From the NCBI RefSeq assembly GCF_034314085.1, contig NZ_JAVIWI010000001.1:372001-436000 (forward strand): 64,000 bases of DNA, in the 5' to 3' direction. The notes beneath the pieces are model-generated. The model was not told the origin of the DNA. It was given only the letters and a program-made list of their open reading frames with translations, and ran no database searches. This stretch comes from Undibacterium sp. 5I1. Its GTDB lineage: Bacteria; Pseudomonadota; Gammaproteobacteria; Burkholderiales; Burkholderiaceae_D. The position numbers and the translations under genes are program-made. Below are positions 43,049 through 51,440 of this stretch, one piece after another (position 1 is the first letter of the stretch; the number at the start of each line of letters is the position of its first letter).

Positions 43049-44421
43049 GCAGCGTGACTAATGTGACTAATGTGACCAGTGTGATCAGCAGAGTTCGAGG
43101 TATTTTGACTAAGCCCAAACTATCGTTTTGGCAAATCATTAATATGAACTTTGGCTTCTTTGGTATTCAGTTCAGTTTTGGTTTGCAGCAAAGTAGTATG
43201 AGTCCGATTTACAAATATCTCGGTGCAGATGAGGCCAGCTTGCCTTATCTTTGGCTGGCAGGACCTGTTACGGGCTTGTTGGTGCAACCCTTGATTGGTG
43301 CGATGAGCGATCGCACGGTGACTCGTTGGGGACGGCGCACACCTTATTTTTTATTCGGTGCGATTTTATGCAGCCTGGGATTGCTGGTGATGCCGTTTAG
43401 CGCAACGCTGTGGATGGCGGCTAGTTTGCTATGGATATTGGATGCCGCCAATAATGTAACGATGGAACCCTACCGCGCATTTGTCAGCGATAAGCTGGAT
43501 CAGAGCCAACATTCGATCGGGTTTTTAACCCAGAGCGCATTCACCGGACTTGGGCAGACGCTGGCGTATTTAATGCCCTCTATCTTAGTCTTGATTGGCA
43601 TGAATAAAGATGCCGTTAATGCCAATCACATCCCGCATATTGTGATTGCTGCGTTCTTGATCGGAGCTGTATTTTCAATCGTATCGATCATATGGACGCT
43701 CAAAACCACGCCAGAAATCCCGTTGACCGCTGACGAGTTAGCGGCGATCAAACGCAAACCAAGTGGCTGGTTAGCGACACTGCGCGAAGTTGGTCTGGCG
43801 ATCAAAGAGATGCCGCTAACCATGCGGCAGTTAGCGCTTGTTAAATTATTTCAGTGGTACGCCATGTTTTGCTATTGGCAGTACATCATGTTGTCGATAG
43901 GCCGGACTATTTTTGGAACCAGTGATCAGACCTCGCAGGGCTTTCGTGATGCGGGTTTATTGAATGGGCAGATCGGCGCTTTTTATAACTTTATCGCATT
44001 TGTCGCTGCATTTGCGATGGTGCCATTTACCCGCCGCTATGGACCAAAAATCACGCACGCAATCTGCCTGACTCTGGCGGGACTTGGCATGTTGAGTATT
44101 CCTATGATCCACACACCGTCGTTATTATTTATTCCGATGATTGGTGTCGGTATGGCCTGGGCAAGCATTATGGGGAATCCCTACGTCATGCTGGCTGGCT
44201 GTATTCCGGCGGAGCGTACAGGTGTCTACATGGGGATTTTTAACATGTTTATTGTGATCCCGATGATCATTCAGATTTTTACTTTACCGTTGTACTACCA
44301 AAGCTGGTTGGGTGGTAATCCGGAAAATGTGGTCCGACTGGCAGGTGCTTTGTTGATTTGCGGTGCGTTTTCAGTCACTTTGGTGAAGATTCGTCCAGTC
44401 ACTTCTGCTGTTAAAAATTAA
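43045..44421 (+). CDS. MFS sugar transporter (sucrose, SuxC-like)
   Basis: A 12-segment major facilitator/GPH-like permease of 458 residues. The start overlaps the kinase stop (ATGA). [18 protein letters not shown] is the conserved loop 2-3 motif of sucrose and maltose proton symporters (SDR..RWGRR.P). It moves sucrose across the inner membrane after TonB-dependent uptake. The N-terminus is a small repeat [11 protein letters not shown] encoded by GTGACTAAT-type tandem units, which is odd. The next feature is repeat copy 5. Confidence 0.9.
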   Translation: MSSVTNVTNVTSVISRVRGILTKPKLSFWQIINMNFGFFGIQFSFGLQQSSMSPIYKYLGADEASLPYLWLAGPVTGLLVQPLIGAMSDRTVTRWGRRTPYFLFGAILCSLGLLVMPFSATLWMAASLLWILDAANNVTMEPYRAFVSDKLDQSQHSIGFLTQSAFTGLGQTLAYLMPSILVLIGMNKDAVNANHIPHIVIAAFLIGAVFSIVSIIWTLKTTPEIPLTADELAAIKRKPSGWLATLREVGLAIKEMPLTMRQLALVKLFQWYAMFCYWQYIMLSIGRTIFGTSDQTSQGFRDAGLLNGQIGAFYNFIAFVAAFAMVPFTRRYGPKITHAICLTLAGLGMLSIPMIHTPSLLFIPMIGVGMAWASIMGNPYVMLAGCIPAERTGVYMGIFNMFIVIPMIIQIFTLPLYYQSWLGGNPENVVRLAGALLICGAFSVTLVKIRPVTSAVKN

Positions 44422-44490
44422 AATAATCTTGCGTTGAGCCGATCCAAGATTGTATTGAATGTACGCATCATCTTGGATGACTATAACTAA

Positions 44491-44575
44491 TATACTGGGT
44501 AGGAGTAAATATGGGTTGTCCAGGTATTACCTGGACAATGGGCACTATTTCTTAAAAATAATGGGGAGTATATTA
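44491..44575. repeat. Intergenic palindromic repeat, copy 5 (inverted orientation)
   Basis: TATACTGGGTAGGAG, then TTGTCCAGGTATTACCTGGACAA: here the inner stem is TTGTCCAGGT/ACCTGGACAA, ten base pairs around three bases. ATAATGGGGAGTATATTA is at the right end. Compared with copies 3, 4 and 6 it is in reverse orientation. Confidence 0.85.
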
Positions 44576-44589
44576 TTTGGATATCTAAT

Positions 44590-44628
44590 AGAGCGGTTGT
44601 TTGTCCTGCAAACACGCTCTATTTTTTT
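44590..44628 (+). terminator. Terminator after the sucrose operon
   Basis: AGAGCG (44590-44595) pairs with CGCTCT (44615-44620) and an inner TGTTTG pairs with CAAACA; a run of seven T follows. Confidence 0.85.
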
Positions 44629-44659
44629 ACGATGAATTGGCTGATTATTTTAAAAAATT

Positions 44660-45730
44660 TTATTCCAAAATCCAGCGTAATTGCTTGCCGTTGGTATCAA
44701 CAATCGTCGTCATTTCTTTAAATACCCTTGCCTGGATCGCATCCGGCAGACGCACCAGATCCACGTGATTGACAAACCGGTCGCCATGCATAAATCCCCA
44801 GGTAAAGAACTTAATCGCCGCCAGCGTTTTGTCTGGATTATTGGTTACTTGCGGCATGATGACAAATGTCCCCATAGCGATGGGCCAGGCATTGGCGCCT
44901 GGTTTGTCTGTCAGCATTTCATCAAACATGGCTTTAGATTTCCATTGGCTGGCATTCAGCGCGGCGGCAAAGCTGTCTGCCGTTGGCGCTAAAAATTTCC
45001 CGTCACGATTTTTTAACTGGACGCTACTAAGCTTGTCTTGCAGTACATAGTTGTAATCAACATAGCTGATCGAGTAGGGCGTTTTTTTGAGTGTCGCAAC
45101 GATGCCGCTACTACCTTTGACTTGGGTTACATCTTTATGCCAGTTAATCGTAAAATTTTTGCCATACGTTGTTTGCCAATCCTTGCTCATCTTTCCTAAG
45201 TAATCAGTGTAGTTATAGGTTGTTCCTGATCCGTCTTGACGCACGATGACTTCAATATTTTTCTTCGGCAGACTAATTTCTGGATTGAGAGCAGTGATTG
45301 CTGCATCATTCCAGCTCACAATTTGACGAGAGAAAATAGCCGCTAATACATCACCGGTTAAACGCAGTTCGCCCGATTTGACCCCTGGTAAATTGACGAT
45401 GGGCACCACACCAGAAATCGCGGAGGGGAACTGTATCAGTTGATCTTTTTTTAAATCAGCCGGACTCAGTGCAACATCACTTGCACCAAAGTCAACTTCC
45501 TTCGCCTTGATTTGCTTAATCCCGCCGGATGAGCCGATTGGTTTGTAATCCAATACATCGCCACTTTTCTTGGCATATGCTTCTGCCCAAGTGTTATACA
45601 GCGGCGCAGCGGCAGAAGAACCAGCTCCGTTCATAGTCGCCGCTTGGATGGGTGCTATGGGTGCGAGTAATGCCAGATTGAGCAAGGCGAGTAAGCTGAC
45701 TCGTTTGGTGATGTTGTGTGCAAATTTCAT
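44660..45730 (-). CDS. pstS: Phosphate ABC transporter substrate-binding protein PstS
   Basis: Periplasmic high-affinity phosphate-binding protein, 356 residues, with signal peptide (LLALLNLALLAPIAPIQA, cleaved near AATMNG). Family motifs: NGAGSSAAAPLYNTWAEAY, PIGSSGGIKQI, DFGASDVALS and IVRQDGSGTTYNYTDYL (phosphate pocket Arg, Ser, Gly, Thr). It stands alone here; pstC, pstA and pstB are not within the window on either side. A Pho-box-like repeat is about 110 bases upstream (45840-45856). Confidence 0.95.
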   Translation of the reverse strand: MKFAHNITKRVSLLALLNLALLAPIAPIQAATMNGAGSSAAAPLYNTWAEAYAKKSGDVLDYKPIGSSGGIKQIKAKEVDFGASDVALSPADLKKDQLIQFPSAISGVVPIVNLPGVKSGELRLTGDVLAAIFSRQIVSWNDAAITALNPEISLPKKNIEVIVRQDGSGTTYNYTDYLGKMSKDWQTTYGKNFTINWHKDVTQVKGSSGIVATLKKTPYSISYVDYNYVLQDKLSSVQLKNRDGKFLAPTADSFAAALNASQWKSKAMFDEMLTDKPGANAWPIAMGTFVIMPQVTNNPDKTLAAIKFFTWGFMHGDRFVNHVDLVRLPDAIQARVFKEMTTIVDTNGKQLRWILE

Positions 45731-45792
45731 AATAGACTTAGAGTAAAAAAATACTGCTGTAAAAAACTCGGATTATAACGACTATCCGATGA

Positions 45793-45806
45793 TTGATATC
45801 GATCAT
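45793..45806. promoter_or_regulatory. Possible FNR/Anr-type site upstream of pstS
   Basis: TTGATATCGATCAT differs by one base from TTGAT-N4-ATCAA. It lies 63 bases upstream of the pstS start. Weak evidence. Confidence 0.3.
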
Positions 45807-45839
45807 TACTGCGTCACTAAAATAGTTAATTTGATGCCA

Positions 45840-45856
45840 TGTCACAGGAGTGTCAC
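45840..45856. promoter_or_regulatory. Pho-box-like direct repeat near pstS
   Basis: TGTCACAGGAGTGTCAC consists of two TGTCAC units whose starts are exactly 11 bases apart, as in Pho boxes (CTGTCAT repeated with an 11-base period). It lies between pstS (minus) and the histone-like gene (plus), reading in plus orientation. PhoB control of pstS is a fair inference. Confidence 0.55.
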
Positions 45857-45993
45857 GTAAAAACACTAGGCTTGATCAATCTGAATATTCGATTTGAATA
45901 TTCGTTTAGCTAAAAATCCGGATAAATTTTAATTTGTTTGTTTGAGATAAATAGTTTATATTATTTATATGTTTACATTTTTTGGAGATATTA

Positions 45994-46605
45994 ATGGTTA
46001 CTACTGCAAATAAAAAACCAGTTTTAGATGACAGCGCAGACAAGCCAGTGATTAAAACTGCTGTAGTCCCTGCAAAGAAAATTGCTACAGCAGCAAAGCT
46101 GGCGTCCAATCCAGAAACGATGCCAAAAGCGCCTGTCGTAAAGGAAGAAGTGAAAGCGGTAGCTAAAAAAGTTGTAGCAAAAAAAGTAGCTGTAGCAAAA
46201 GCGAAGCCAGTTACTAAAGTGGCAAAGTCAGCGATAAAAACAAAAGTATTAGCTAAGCCAAACACCGTAAAAATTGCAAAAGCGGCTACGCCTAAACCGG
46301 TAGTGAAGTCTGTAGCAGTTAAGGCCGCAACAAAGCCTGCTGCTAAATTAAGTGCAGCGACTGCGCATAAAGAAAAAGCTAAAAAAGAGAAACTGGTACG
46401 TGATAGTTTCACCATGCCAGAATCTGAATATGTCGTTTTAAGCCATGTGAAAAAAGCTTGTCTAAGTGCAGGGATTGAAGTTAAGAAAAGCCAACTCCTA
46501 CGAATAGGCCTAGTCTTGCTGAATAAGACGGATCTCACTTCCCTCAAAACTTTGATCTCAGGCTTAGCGCCATTGAAGGCAGGACGTCCTAAGAAAGAAA
46601 AGTGA
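45994..46605 (+). CDS. Histone H1-like Lys/Ala/Pro-rich DNA-binding protein
   Basis: A 203-residue basic protein. Residues 1-125 are a low-complexity tail of Lys, Ala, Val and Pro with many KPV, AKAV and KVAK units, typical of bacterial histone H1-like proteins. The C-terminal 70 residues (KEKLVRDSFTMPESEYVVLSHVKKACLSAG) are a folded helical domain with a GRPKKEK end, an AT-hook-like motif. It probably binds DNA, as in related Burkholderiales proteins. ATG 45994 follows GGAG. A Pho-box-like repeat lies upstream. Confidence 0.75.
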   Translation: MVTTANKKPVLDDSADKPVIKTAVVPAKKIATAAKLASNPETMPKAPVVKEEVKAVAKKVVAKKVAVAKAKPVTKVAKSAIKTKVLAKPNTVKIAKAATPKPVVKSVAVKAATKPAAKLSAATAHKEKAKKEKLVRDSFTMPESEYVVLSHVKKACLSAGIEVKKSQLLRIGLVLLNKTDLTSLKTLISGLAPLKAGRPKKEK

Positions 46606-46686
46606 TTTTTTAAAAATCATAAAATCGCTGCCAGTCATGACATAAGTAGCGAGCTTAATTAGCCATACTTAATCAGCTATACCCCA

Positions 46687-46728
46687 AACAGGCTCAGCCC
46701 ATAACGGACTGGGCCTGTTGTATTTTTG
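46687..46728 (+). terminator. Terminator after the histone-like gene
   Basis: AACAGGCTCAG (46687-46697) pairs with CTGGGCCTGTT (46709-46719), with one G-T pair, followed by TTGTATTTTT. Confidence 0.75.
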
Positions 46729-46740
46729 CTTGTCATAAAA

Positions 46741-46759
46741 GCGACATCAAACTGTCATC
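46741..46759 (+). promoter_or_regulatory. Pho-box-like direct repeat before olsB-like gene
   Basis: GCGACATCAAACTGTCATC contains GACATC and GTCATC at an 11-base period, with the second half CTGTCAT a perfect Pho half-site. It is 105 bases before the olsB-like start. The upstream half-site is weak, so PhoB control is a suggestion. Confidence 0.5.
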
Positions 46760-46863
46760 TTGTTGAAGTAATCCTCATTTAATCTTCGTCCGTCTAAAAG
46801 CACAATGCCCAAGATGAGATTGTCTAAGATTAATTGAAATAGGATGAAGAAGAGGATGACAAT

Positions 46864-47628
46864 ATGAGATTACTCACGATACCTGCTGATGCCAATCCTA
46901 GTTTTTCTAAATTAAGTTTAAGTCTGGCGAGTACCGCCAAAGAGATTAAAGAAGTCCAGCGCCTGCGTTATAAAGTATTCATCGAGGCAATGGGTTTATC
47001 TGCCTTAACCAACCCCGATGGTCTTGATAAAGACGAGTTCGATGAGCATTGCGATCATCTGATTGTGCGCGATACCAAGACCTTAAAAGTCGTCGGCACC
47101 TATCGTATTCTTGGCCCAACGGCCGCAAGACATATCGGCCGCTATTACTCCGAAACAGAATTCGATTTATCTCGCTTGCAAAATATTCGCGGCAGCATCG
47201 CTGAGGCAGGGCGTGCTTGCATTCACCCTGATTATCGTAGCGGTGCAGTCATCATGATGCTGTGGGCTGGCCTAGCAGCGTATATGCGTCGTGAGCGCTG
47301 CACCTACCTGATCGGCTGCGCCAGTATTAGCCTTACGGATGGCGGCCACAATGCGGCAGCGATCTACCGTAATTTTAAAGAGAACGACTTTGCTCCTCTG
47401 GAATATCGGGTTACGCCGCATTTACCATTTCCGATAGATGAGATGGATGTTTGTCATGACGCACGCATTCCGCCGTTGCTTAAAGGATATTTGCGCGCTG
47501 GAGCCTGGGTCTGTGGTGATCCTGCTTGGGACCCGGACTTCCACTGCGCCGACTTGTTTGTGATGTTGCCTTTGTCAAATTTGGATAATCGTTACGCTAA
47601 ACATTACGGTACTGAGGAGAATGCATAA
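46864..47628 (+). CDS. OlsB-like N-acyltransferase (ornithine-lipid synthesis)
   Basis: A GNAT-fold acyltransferase of 254 residues, PF13444 (hemolysin-like/OlsB). OlsB transfers a 3-hydroxyacyl group from ACP to the alpha-amino group of ornithine, the first step in phosphorus-free ornithine lipids. Recognised from VQRLRYKVFIEAMG, FDEHCDHLIVRD, VVGTYRILGP and EAGRACIHPDYRSGAVIMMLW. No olsA-type partner is adjacent; the PlsC-like gene at 20229 is far away. The next gene overlaps by one base. A Pho-box-like site lies upstream, which fits the known role under phosphate starvation. Confidence 0.8.
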   Translation: MRLLTIPADANPSFSKLSLSLASTAKEIKEVQRLRYKVFIEAMGLSALTNPDGLDKDEFDEHCDHLIVRDTKTLKVVGTYRILGPTAARHIGRYYSETEFDLSRLQNIRGSIAEAGRACIHPDYRSGAVIMMLWAGLAAYMRRERCTYLIGCASISLTDGGHNAAAIYRNFKENDFAPLEYRVTPHLPFPIDEMDVCHDARIPPLLKGYLRAGAWVCGDPAWDPDFHCADLFVMLPLSNLDNRYAKHYGTEENA

Positions 47629-48470
47629 TGAAACCTGGCGACCACTTCTTAAATCAGAAACTGTTTAAAACCAGCAAAAAAGATGTGGTCCGCTTCCGCA
47701 CTATCTGGATCTCGGATCTGCATTTAGGAACTACTGGTTGCCAGGCTGCCCGCTTACTTGAATTTTTGCAGGCGACTGAGTCAGAGAATTTGTATCTGGT
47801 CGGCGATATCATTGACGGCTGGCAGCTCAAACGTCGTTGGTATTGGGATCAAGTCCATAACAACGTGGTGCAAACCGTACTGAAAAAAGCCAAGAAGGGT
47901 ACCAATGTCATTTTTGTCCCTGGCAATCATGATGAATCAATACGCCAATTCATCGATCTTGATTTTGGTGGTATCAAAGTCAGGGATGAACTGGTACATG
48001 TGACCGCACAAGGCAAACGTATGCTGGTATTGCATGGCGACCGTTTTGACGGCGTGATTGCCTGTGCCAAATGGTTAGCGTATGTCGGTGACAGTCTTTA
48101 CACCGTGATTTTGAAGTTCAACCAAGTCTTTAATAACTGGCGCGCCCGCGCCGGTCTACCGTATTGGTCGCTATCGCAATACCTCAAACTCAAAGTCAAA
48201 AATGCCGTCAGCTATATCAGCTCATTTGAAAATGCCTTAGCCGATGAAGCACGCAAACTTGGTTTGGACGGCGTGATCTGCGGTCATATTCATAAACCAG
48301 AAATCAGAGATATTGATGGCGTGATGTACTGCAATGATGGCGACTGGGTAGAAAGCTTGTCTGCCTTGGTAGAAGACGCTAGTGGTGAATTACGTCTGAT
48401 TAGCTGGCACGACGTGGTGCAGGTACAGCAGCCTATGATGGCACAAGAGCCGGTATTCTTTGAGGCTTGA
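47628..48470 (+). CDS. Calcineurin-like phosphoesterase (LpxH2/PlcP-type)
   Basis: A 280-residue metallophosphoesterase. Metal motifs: DLHLGTTG (D-x-H), VGDIIDGW, PGNHDESI, LHGDRFDGV and CGHIHKPE. The family holds UDP-2,3-diacylglucosamine hydrolases and the phosphate-starvation phospholipase PlcP. Coupling to olsB (overlap TAATG, GAGGAG before the ATG) and the Pho-box-like site suggest PlcP: cutting phospholipid headgroups so lipids can be replaced by ornithine lipids. LpxH is the main alternative and cannot be excluded by sight. Confidence 0.75.
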   Translation: MKPGDHFLNQKLFKTSKKDVVRFRTIWISDLHLGTTGCQAARLLEFLQATESENLYLVGDIIDGWQLKRRWYWDQVHNNVVQTVLKKAKKGTNVIFVPGNHDESIRQFIDLDFGGIKVRDELVHVTAQGKRMLVLHGDRFDGVIACAKWLAYVGDSLYTVILKFNQVFNNWRARAGLPYWSLSQYLKLKVKNAVSYISSFENALADEARKLGLDGVICGHIHKPEIRDIDGVMYCNDGDWVESLSALVEDASGELRLISWHDVVQVQQPMMAQEPVFFEA

Positions 48471-48536
48471 CTTTGCTCAGCAGCTTTTGCGTGAAAAATA
48501 AGAACGGAAGTTTCTAAAGACCTAAATGGAAGGTCT

Positions 48537-48588
48537 AATAATGATGTGGCTTGTGGCACGGTATCGTGCCACAAGCCACATCATTATT
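48537..48588. other. Perfect 24-bp hairpin (4-base loop)
   Basis: Left arm 48537-48560 (AATAATGATGTGGCTTGTGG...) and right arm 48565-48588 are exact inverses, with loop GTAT. It lies in the 243 bases between the phosphoesterase stop and the convergent cphA stop. There is no T-run. The function is not known: it might end transcription from both sides, stabilise mRNA, or mark an old element. Confidence 0.85.
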
Positions 48589-48713
48589 GGGGGGAGTAAT
48601 TTTGGACGTTCTAAAAAATCCTTTATCCAGATACAGGACAAGACAGGACACAAACACTATTCGTTTAGTTGTCACCTCTGCTAAAAGCAACAGCAACGAC
48701 ATGCCTTACAACT

Positions 48714-51284
48714 TCAGCCTTCTCCAATCCGCTTAGCAATATGTGCTAGCGCTTCTTCAACCTGATCAATCAAAATCAGACATAAATCGCCTTCTGATAA
48801 ACGTGCCATCGCTGTGTCGATTGCTAGAAATTCACCGTTGATTTCGTCGATGACTTTGGTACGGTTGGCATTGGCTAATCCTGTACGTAGCAGAGCAACG
48901 ACCTCACCATCTGCGCGACCACGTTGGCATTGATCCTGATATAGCACGACGTCGTCGAAGGCATCACCCAGAATCTCGGTTTGCTGGCGAATGTCCTGAT
49001 CGCGTCTGTCACCTGCGCCGCTGATGACGACCGAGCGGCGTTTAGCAGGGATGCTTTCTACTGCACGGACCAGCGCCAGAATTGCATCTGGATTGTGGCC
49101 ATAATCGGCAATCAAGGTTGCACCGCGATAGTTGAACATGTTGAAGCGCCCCGGTGCATTGTCGCTCTCATTGGCGAAGGATTTTAAGCCTGAGCGAATT
49201 GCATCCCAACTAATCCCAACGCCCCATGCTGCAGCGACCGACGCCATCACGTTTTCTACCTGGAAGCCGACAGCGCCGTTGCGGGTGATAGGAATATCCG
49301 CTAACAGAACTTCGTGTTTAGTTTTGCCTTCGGCAGCGATTAGCTTATTGCCATCAACGTACACGACGCGATGCCCTTGCGCTTTATGCGTAGCCATCAC
49401 TGGATGTTGGTTGTCGGCTGCAAAAAACGTGATAGATCCAGTGCAATTGACAGCCATACTGACGACGATAGGGTCGGCTGCGTTTAACACCGCAACACCG
49501 CTGTCTGCGACGTTTTGTACGATCACCCGCTTTAAAACGGCAAGATCTTCTACCGTTGTAATGTAGTTCAAGCCAAGGTGATCTCCAGAACCGACGTTAG
49601 TGACAACGGCGACTTGACAGCGATCAAACGCGAGTCCTTCGCGCAAGATGCCACCACGAGCCGTTTCAAATACGGCGGCATCGACGTCAGGGTGAAGCAG
49701 AACATTACGGGCGCTACGTGGTCCGCTGCAATCGCCGCTGTCGATACGACGGCCTTCAATATACACGCCATCGGTATTGGTCATGCCTGTGCGCAAGCCG
49801 CTTGTGGTTAGCAGATGCGCTATGAGCCGCACAGTCGTTGTCTTGCCGTTGGTGCCAGTCACCGCGACAACAGGGATACGTCCATCATCGCCATCTTCAA
49901 ACATAGCAGAAATAATCGCTTCGCCAACAGGACGACCTTTGCCAAAGGACGGGGACAGATGCATACGCAAACCCGGGGCTGCGTTGACTTCTACAATGCC
50001 ACCATTTTGTTCTTCGATTGGTTTTAAGACGCTATCGCAGACCAGATCGACACCGCAGATATCCAGACCAACCATTTGGGCTGCGACGATAGCGCGTGCT
50101 GCAACTTCTGGGTGGACATCGTCAGTGACATCAGTTGCTGAGCCGCCGGTCGACAAGTTCGCGTTATTACGTAAAATCACGCGTTGACCTTTAGCAGGTA
50201 TGGAGTCCGCTACCAAATCCTGTTTTGCCAGACTTGCCAGTGCGATATCGTCAAAGCGAATTTTGGTCAAAGAGGTTGCATGACCACTACCGCGACGCGG
50301 ATCTTTATTTACTTGTTCGACTAATTCGCGTACCGAGTGCGCACCATCACCAACAACGTGCGGTGGATCACGACGCGCTGCAGCGATCAGCTTGTCGCCG
50401 ATCACCAGCAAACGAAAATCATGACCCGGTAAATAACGCTCAACCAAAATATCATCGCGGAATTCAGCCGCTGCCTGATAGCCTGCTTCTAGTTGTGCAC
50501 GGGTTGTGACGTTGACGGTAACGCCTTTACCCTGATTGCCATCTTTGGGTTTAACGACGACGGGCAAGCCGATCTCGCAGGCGATTGCCCAAGCATCGTC
50601 CACATCTAATGCTGTACGTCCTAATGGAACCGGCACGCCTGCTGCATCAAGAAGTTTTTTAGTCAGTTCTTTATCTTGTGCAATCGCCTCTGCAATCGCG
50701 CTGGTGCCATCCATTTCGGCGGCTTGAATTTTGCGCTGACGGCTACCCCAGCCGAATAAAACCAGACTGCCGTTAGTCAGGCGACGGTAGGGAATATTTC
50801 TATCTACGGCCGCTTGCACGATCGAACCAGTGGACGGACCTAGCCTGACATCTTCATCTAAATCTCTTAGTTGTAGCAGCGCGCTACCCAGGTCGAACGG
50901 TGTATCTTCTTGCGCTGCTTTGCATAATTGTTCGGCTAATTCTAATGCCAGGCGGCCGACGGCTTCTTCCGAATATTCCACAACAACTTGAAAAATTCCG
51001 GCTTCCAGCGTCTGCGTAGTACGGCTAAAAGTGACCGGACAACCTGCTTGTGCTTGTAAGCCCAGCGCGGCCAGTTCCAACACATGCGCCATCGGGATAG
51101 TGTCATTGTGGCCGGTCGGTTGTAGTGGACTGATTTCTGGGAAACGGGCGCGCAGTCGTACTTCAAATCCGTTCAGTTCATCAATAGAGAGTTCAGCAGT
51201 GCTGCAACCCACTATGGCCTCAACCGCAGTGTGATGGCTCCAGAGATTGGGGCCGCGTAGCGCTCGTATGCGTGATACTTCCAT
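48714..51284 (-). CDS. cphA: Cyanophycin synthetase CphA
   Basis: Makes cyanophycin, a poly-aspartate backbone with arginine side chains, for nitrogen storage. The 856 residues match full-length CphA. Order: N-terminal domain (ALRGPNLWSHHTAVEA, 1-160), ATP-grasp domain with PVVVKPKDGNQGKGV (241-255), VERYLPGHDFRLLV (281-294) and GIVEVNAAPGLRMHL (429-443), then a Mur-ligase-like domain with intact P-loop GTNGKTT (477-483) and FETARGGILREGL. C-terminal domain complete (DQVEEAL). GAAGG precedes ATG 51284. Second gene of a tandem pair with the paralogue at 51429. Confidence 0.96.
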   Translation of the reverse strand: MEVSRIRALRGPNLWSHHTAVEAIVGCSTAELSIDELNGFEVRLRARFPEISPLQPTGHNDTIPMAHVLELAALGLQAQAGCPVTFSRTTQTLEAGIFQVVVEYSEEAVGRLALELAEQLCKAAQEDTPFDLGSALLQLRDLDEDVRLGPSTGSIVQAAVDRNIPYRRLTNGSLVLFGWGSRQRKIQAAEMDGTSAIAEAIAQDKELTKKLLDAAGVPVPLGRTALDVDDAWAIACEIGLPVVVKPKDGNQGKGVTVNVTTRAQLEAGYQAAAEFRDDILVERYLPGHDFRLLVIGDKLIAAARRDPPHVVGDGAHSVRELVEQVNKDPRRGSGHATSLTKIRFDDIALASLAKQDLVADSIPAKGQRVILRNNANLSTGGSATDVTDDVHPEVAARAIVAAQMVGLDICGVDLVCDSVLKPIEEQNGGIVEVNAAPGLRMHLSPSFGKGRPVGEAIISAMFEDGDDGRIPVVAVTGTNGKTTTVRLIAHLLTTSGLRTGMTNTDGVYIEGRRIDSGDCSGPRSARNVLLHPDVDAAVFETARGGILREGLAFDRCQVAVVTNVGSGDHLGLNYITTVEDLAVLKRVIVQNVADSGVAVLNAADPIVVSMAVNCTGSITFFAADNQHPVMATHKAQGHRVVYVDGNKLIAAEGKTKHEVLLADIPITRNGAVGFQVENVMASVAAAWGVGISWDAIRSGLKSFANESDNAPGRFNMFNYRGATLIADYGHNPDAILALVRAVESIPAKRRSVVISGAGDRRDQDIRQQTEILGDAFDDVVLYQDQCQRGRADGEVVALLRTGLANANRTKVIDEINGEFLAIDTAMARLSEGDLCLILIDQVEEALAHIAKRIGEG

Positions 51285-51299
51285 AAACCTTCGTCCTAT

Positions 51300-51440
51300 C
51301 TTGATGGCAGTGCCAATATGTAATTACAGCGATTTTATTTTTTAATCTTGCGCTAATTTAGCTGCGTACTTAGTTTCTTACTTGGTTTGCACTTAGCAGC
51401 GTGCTTAGTATCGTACTTAGTAGCCTGCTCAATAGCGTGC
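51300..51440. repeat. Degenerate short repeats between cphA and cphA'
   Basis: The gap and the last codons of cphA' contain repeated CTTAGT-type words (GTACTTAGT, CACTTAGC, GTGCTTAGTA, GTACTTAGTA) at a spacing of about 15 bases. They may mark the old junction where the paralogue lost its C-terminal part. Confidence 0.5.

Noticed and set aside
45906..46547. 213-residue minus-strand frame, Phe/Ala/Thr-rich
   Set aside because: It is the antisense of the Lys/Ala-rich histone-like gene; the hydrophobic look is the mirror of AAA and GCA codons.
48290..48736. Two frames starting at the large hairpin (48551 plus and 48574 minus)
   Set aside because: Their N-termini MWH..VPQATSLL mirror each other because of the inverted repeat; neither has a ribosome-binding site or a family.
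49132..50187. Plus-strand frames of 136-144 residues inside cphA
   Set aside because: Antisense to a conserved synthetase; Thr/Ala/Pro-rich composition typical of shadow frames.
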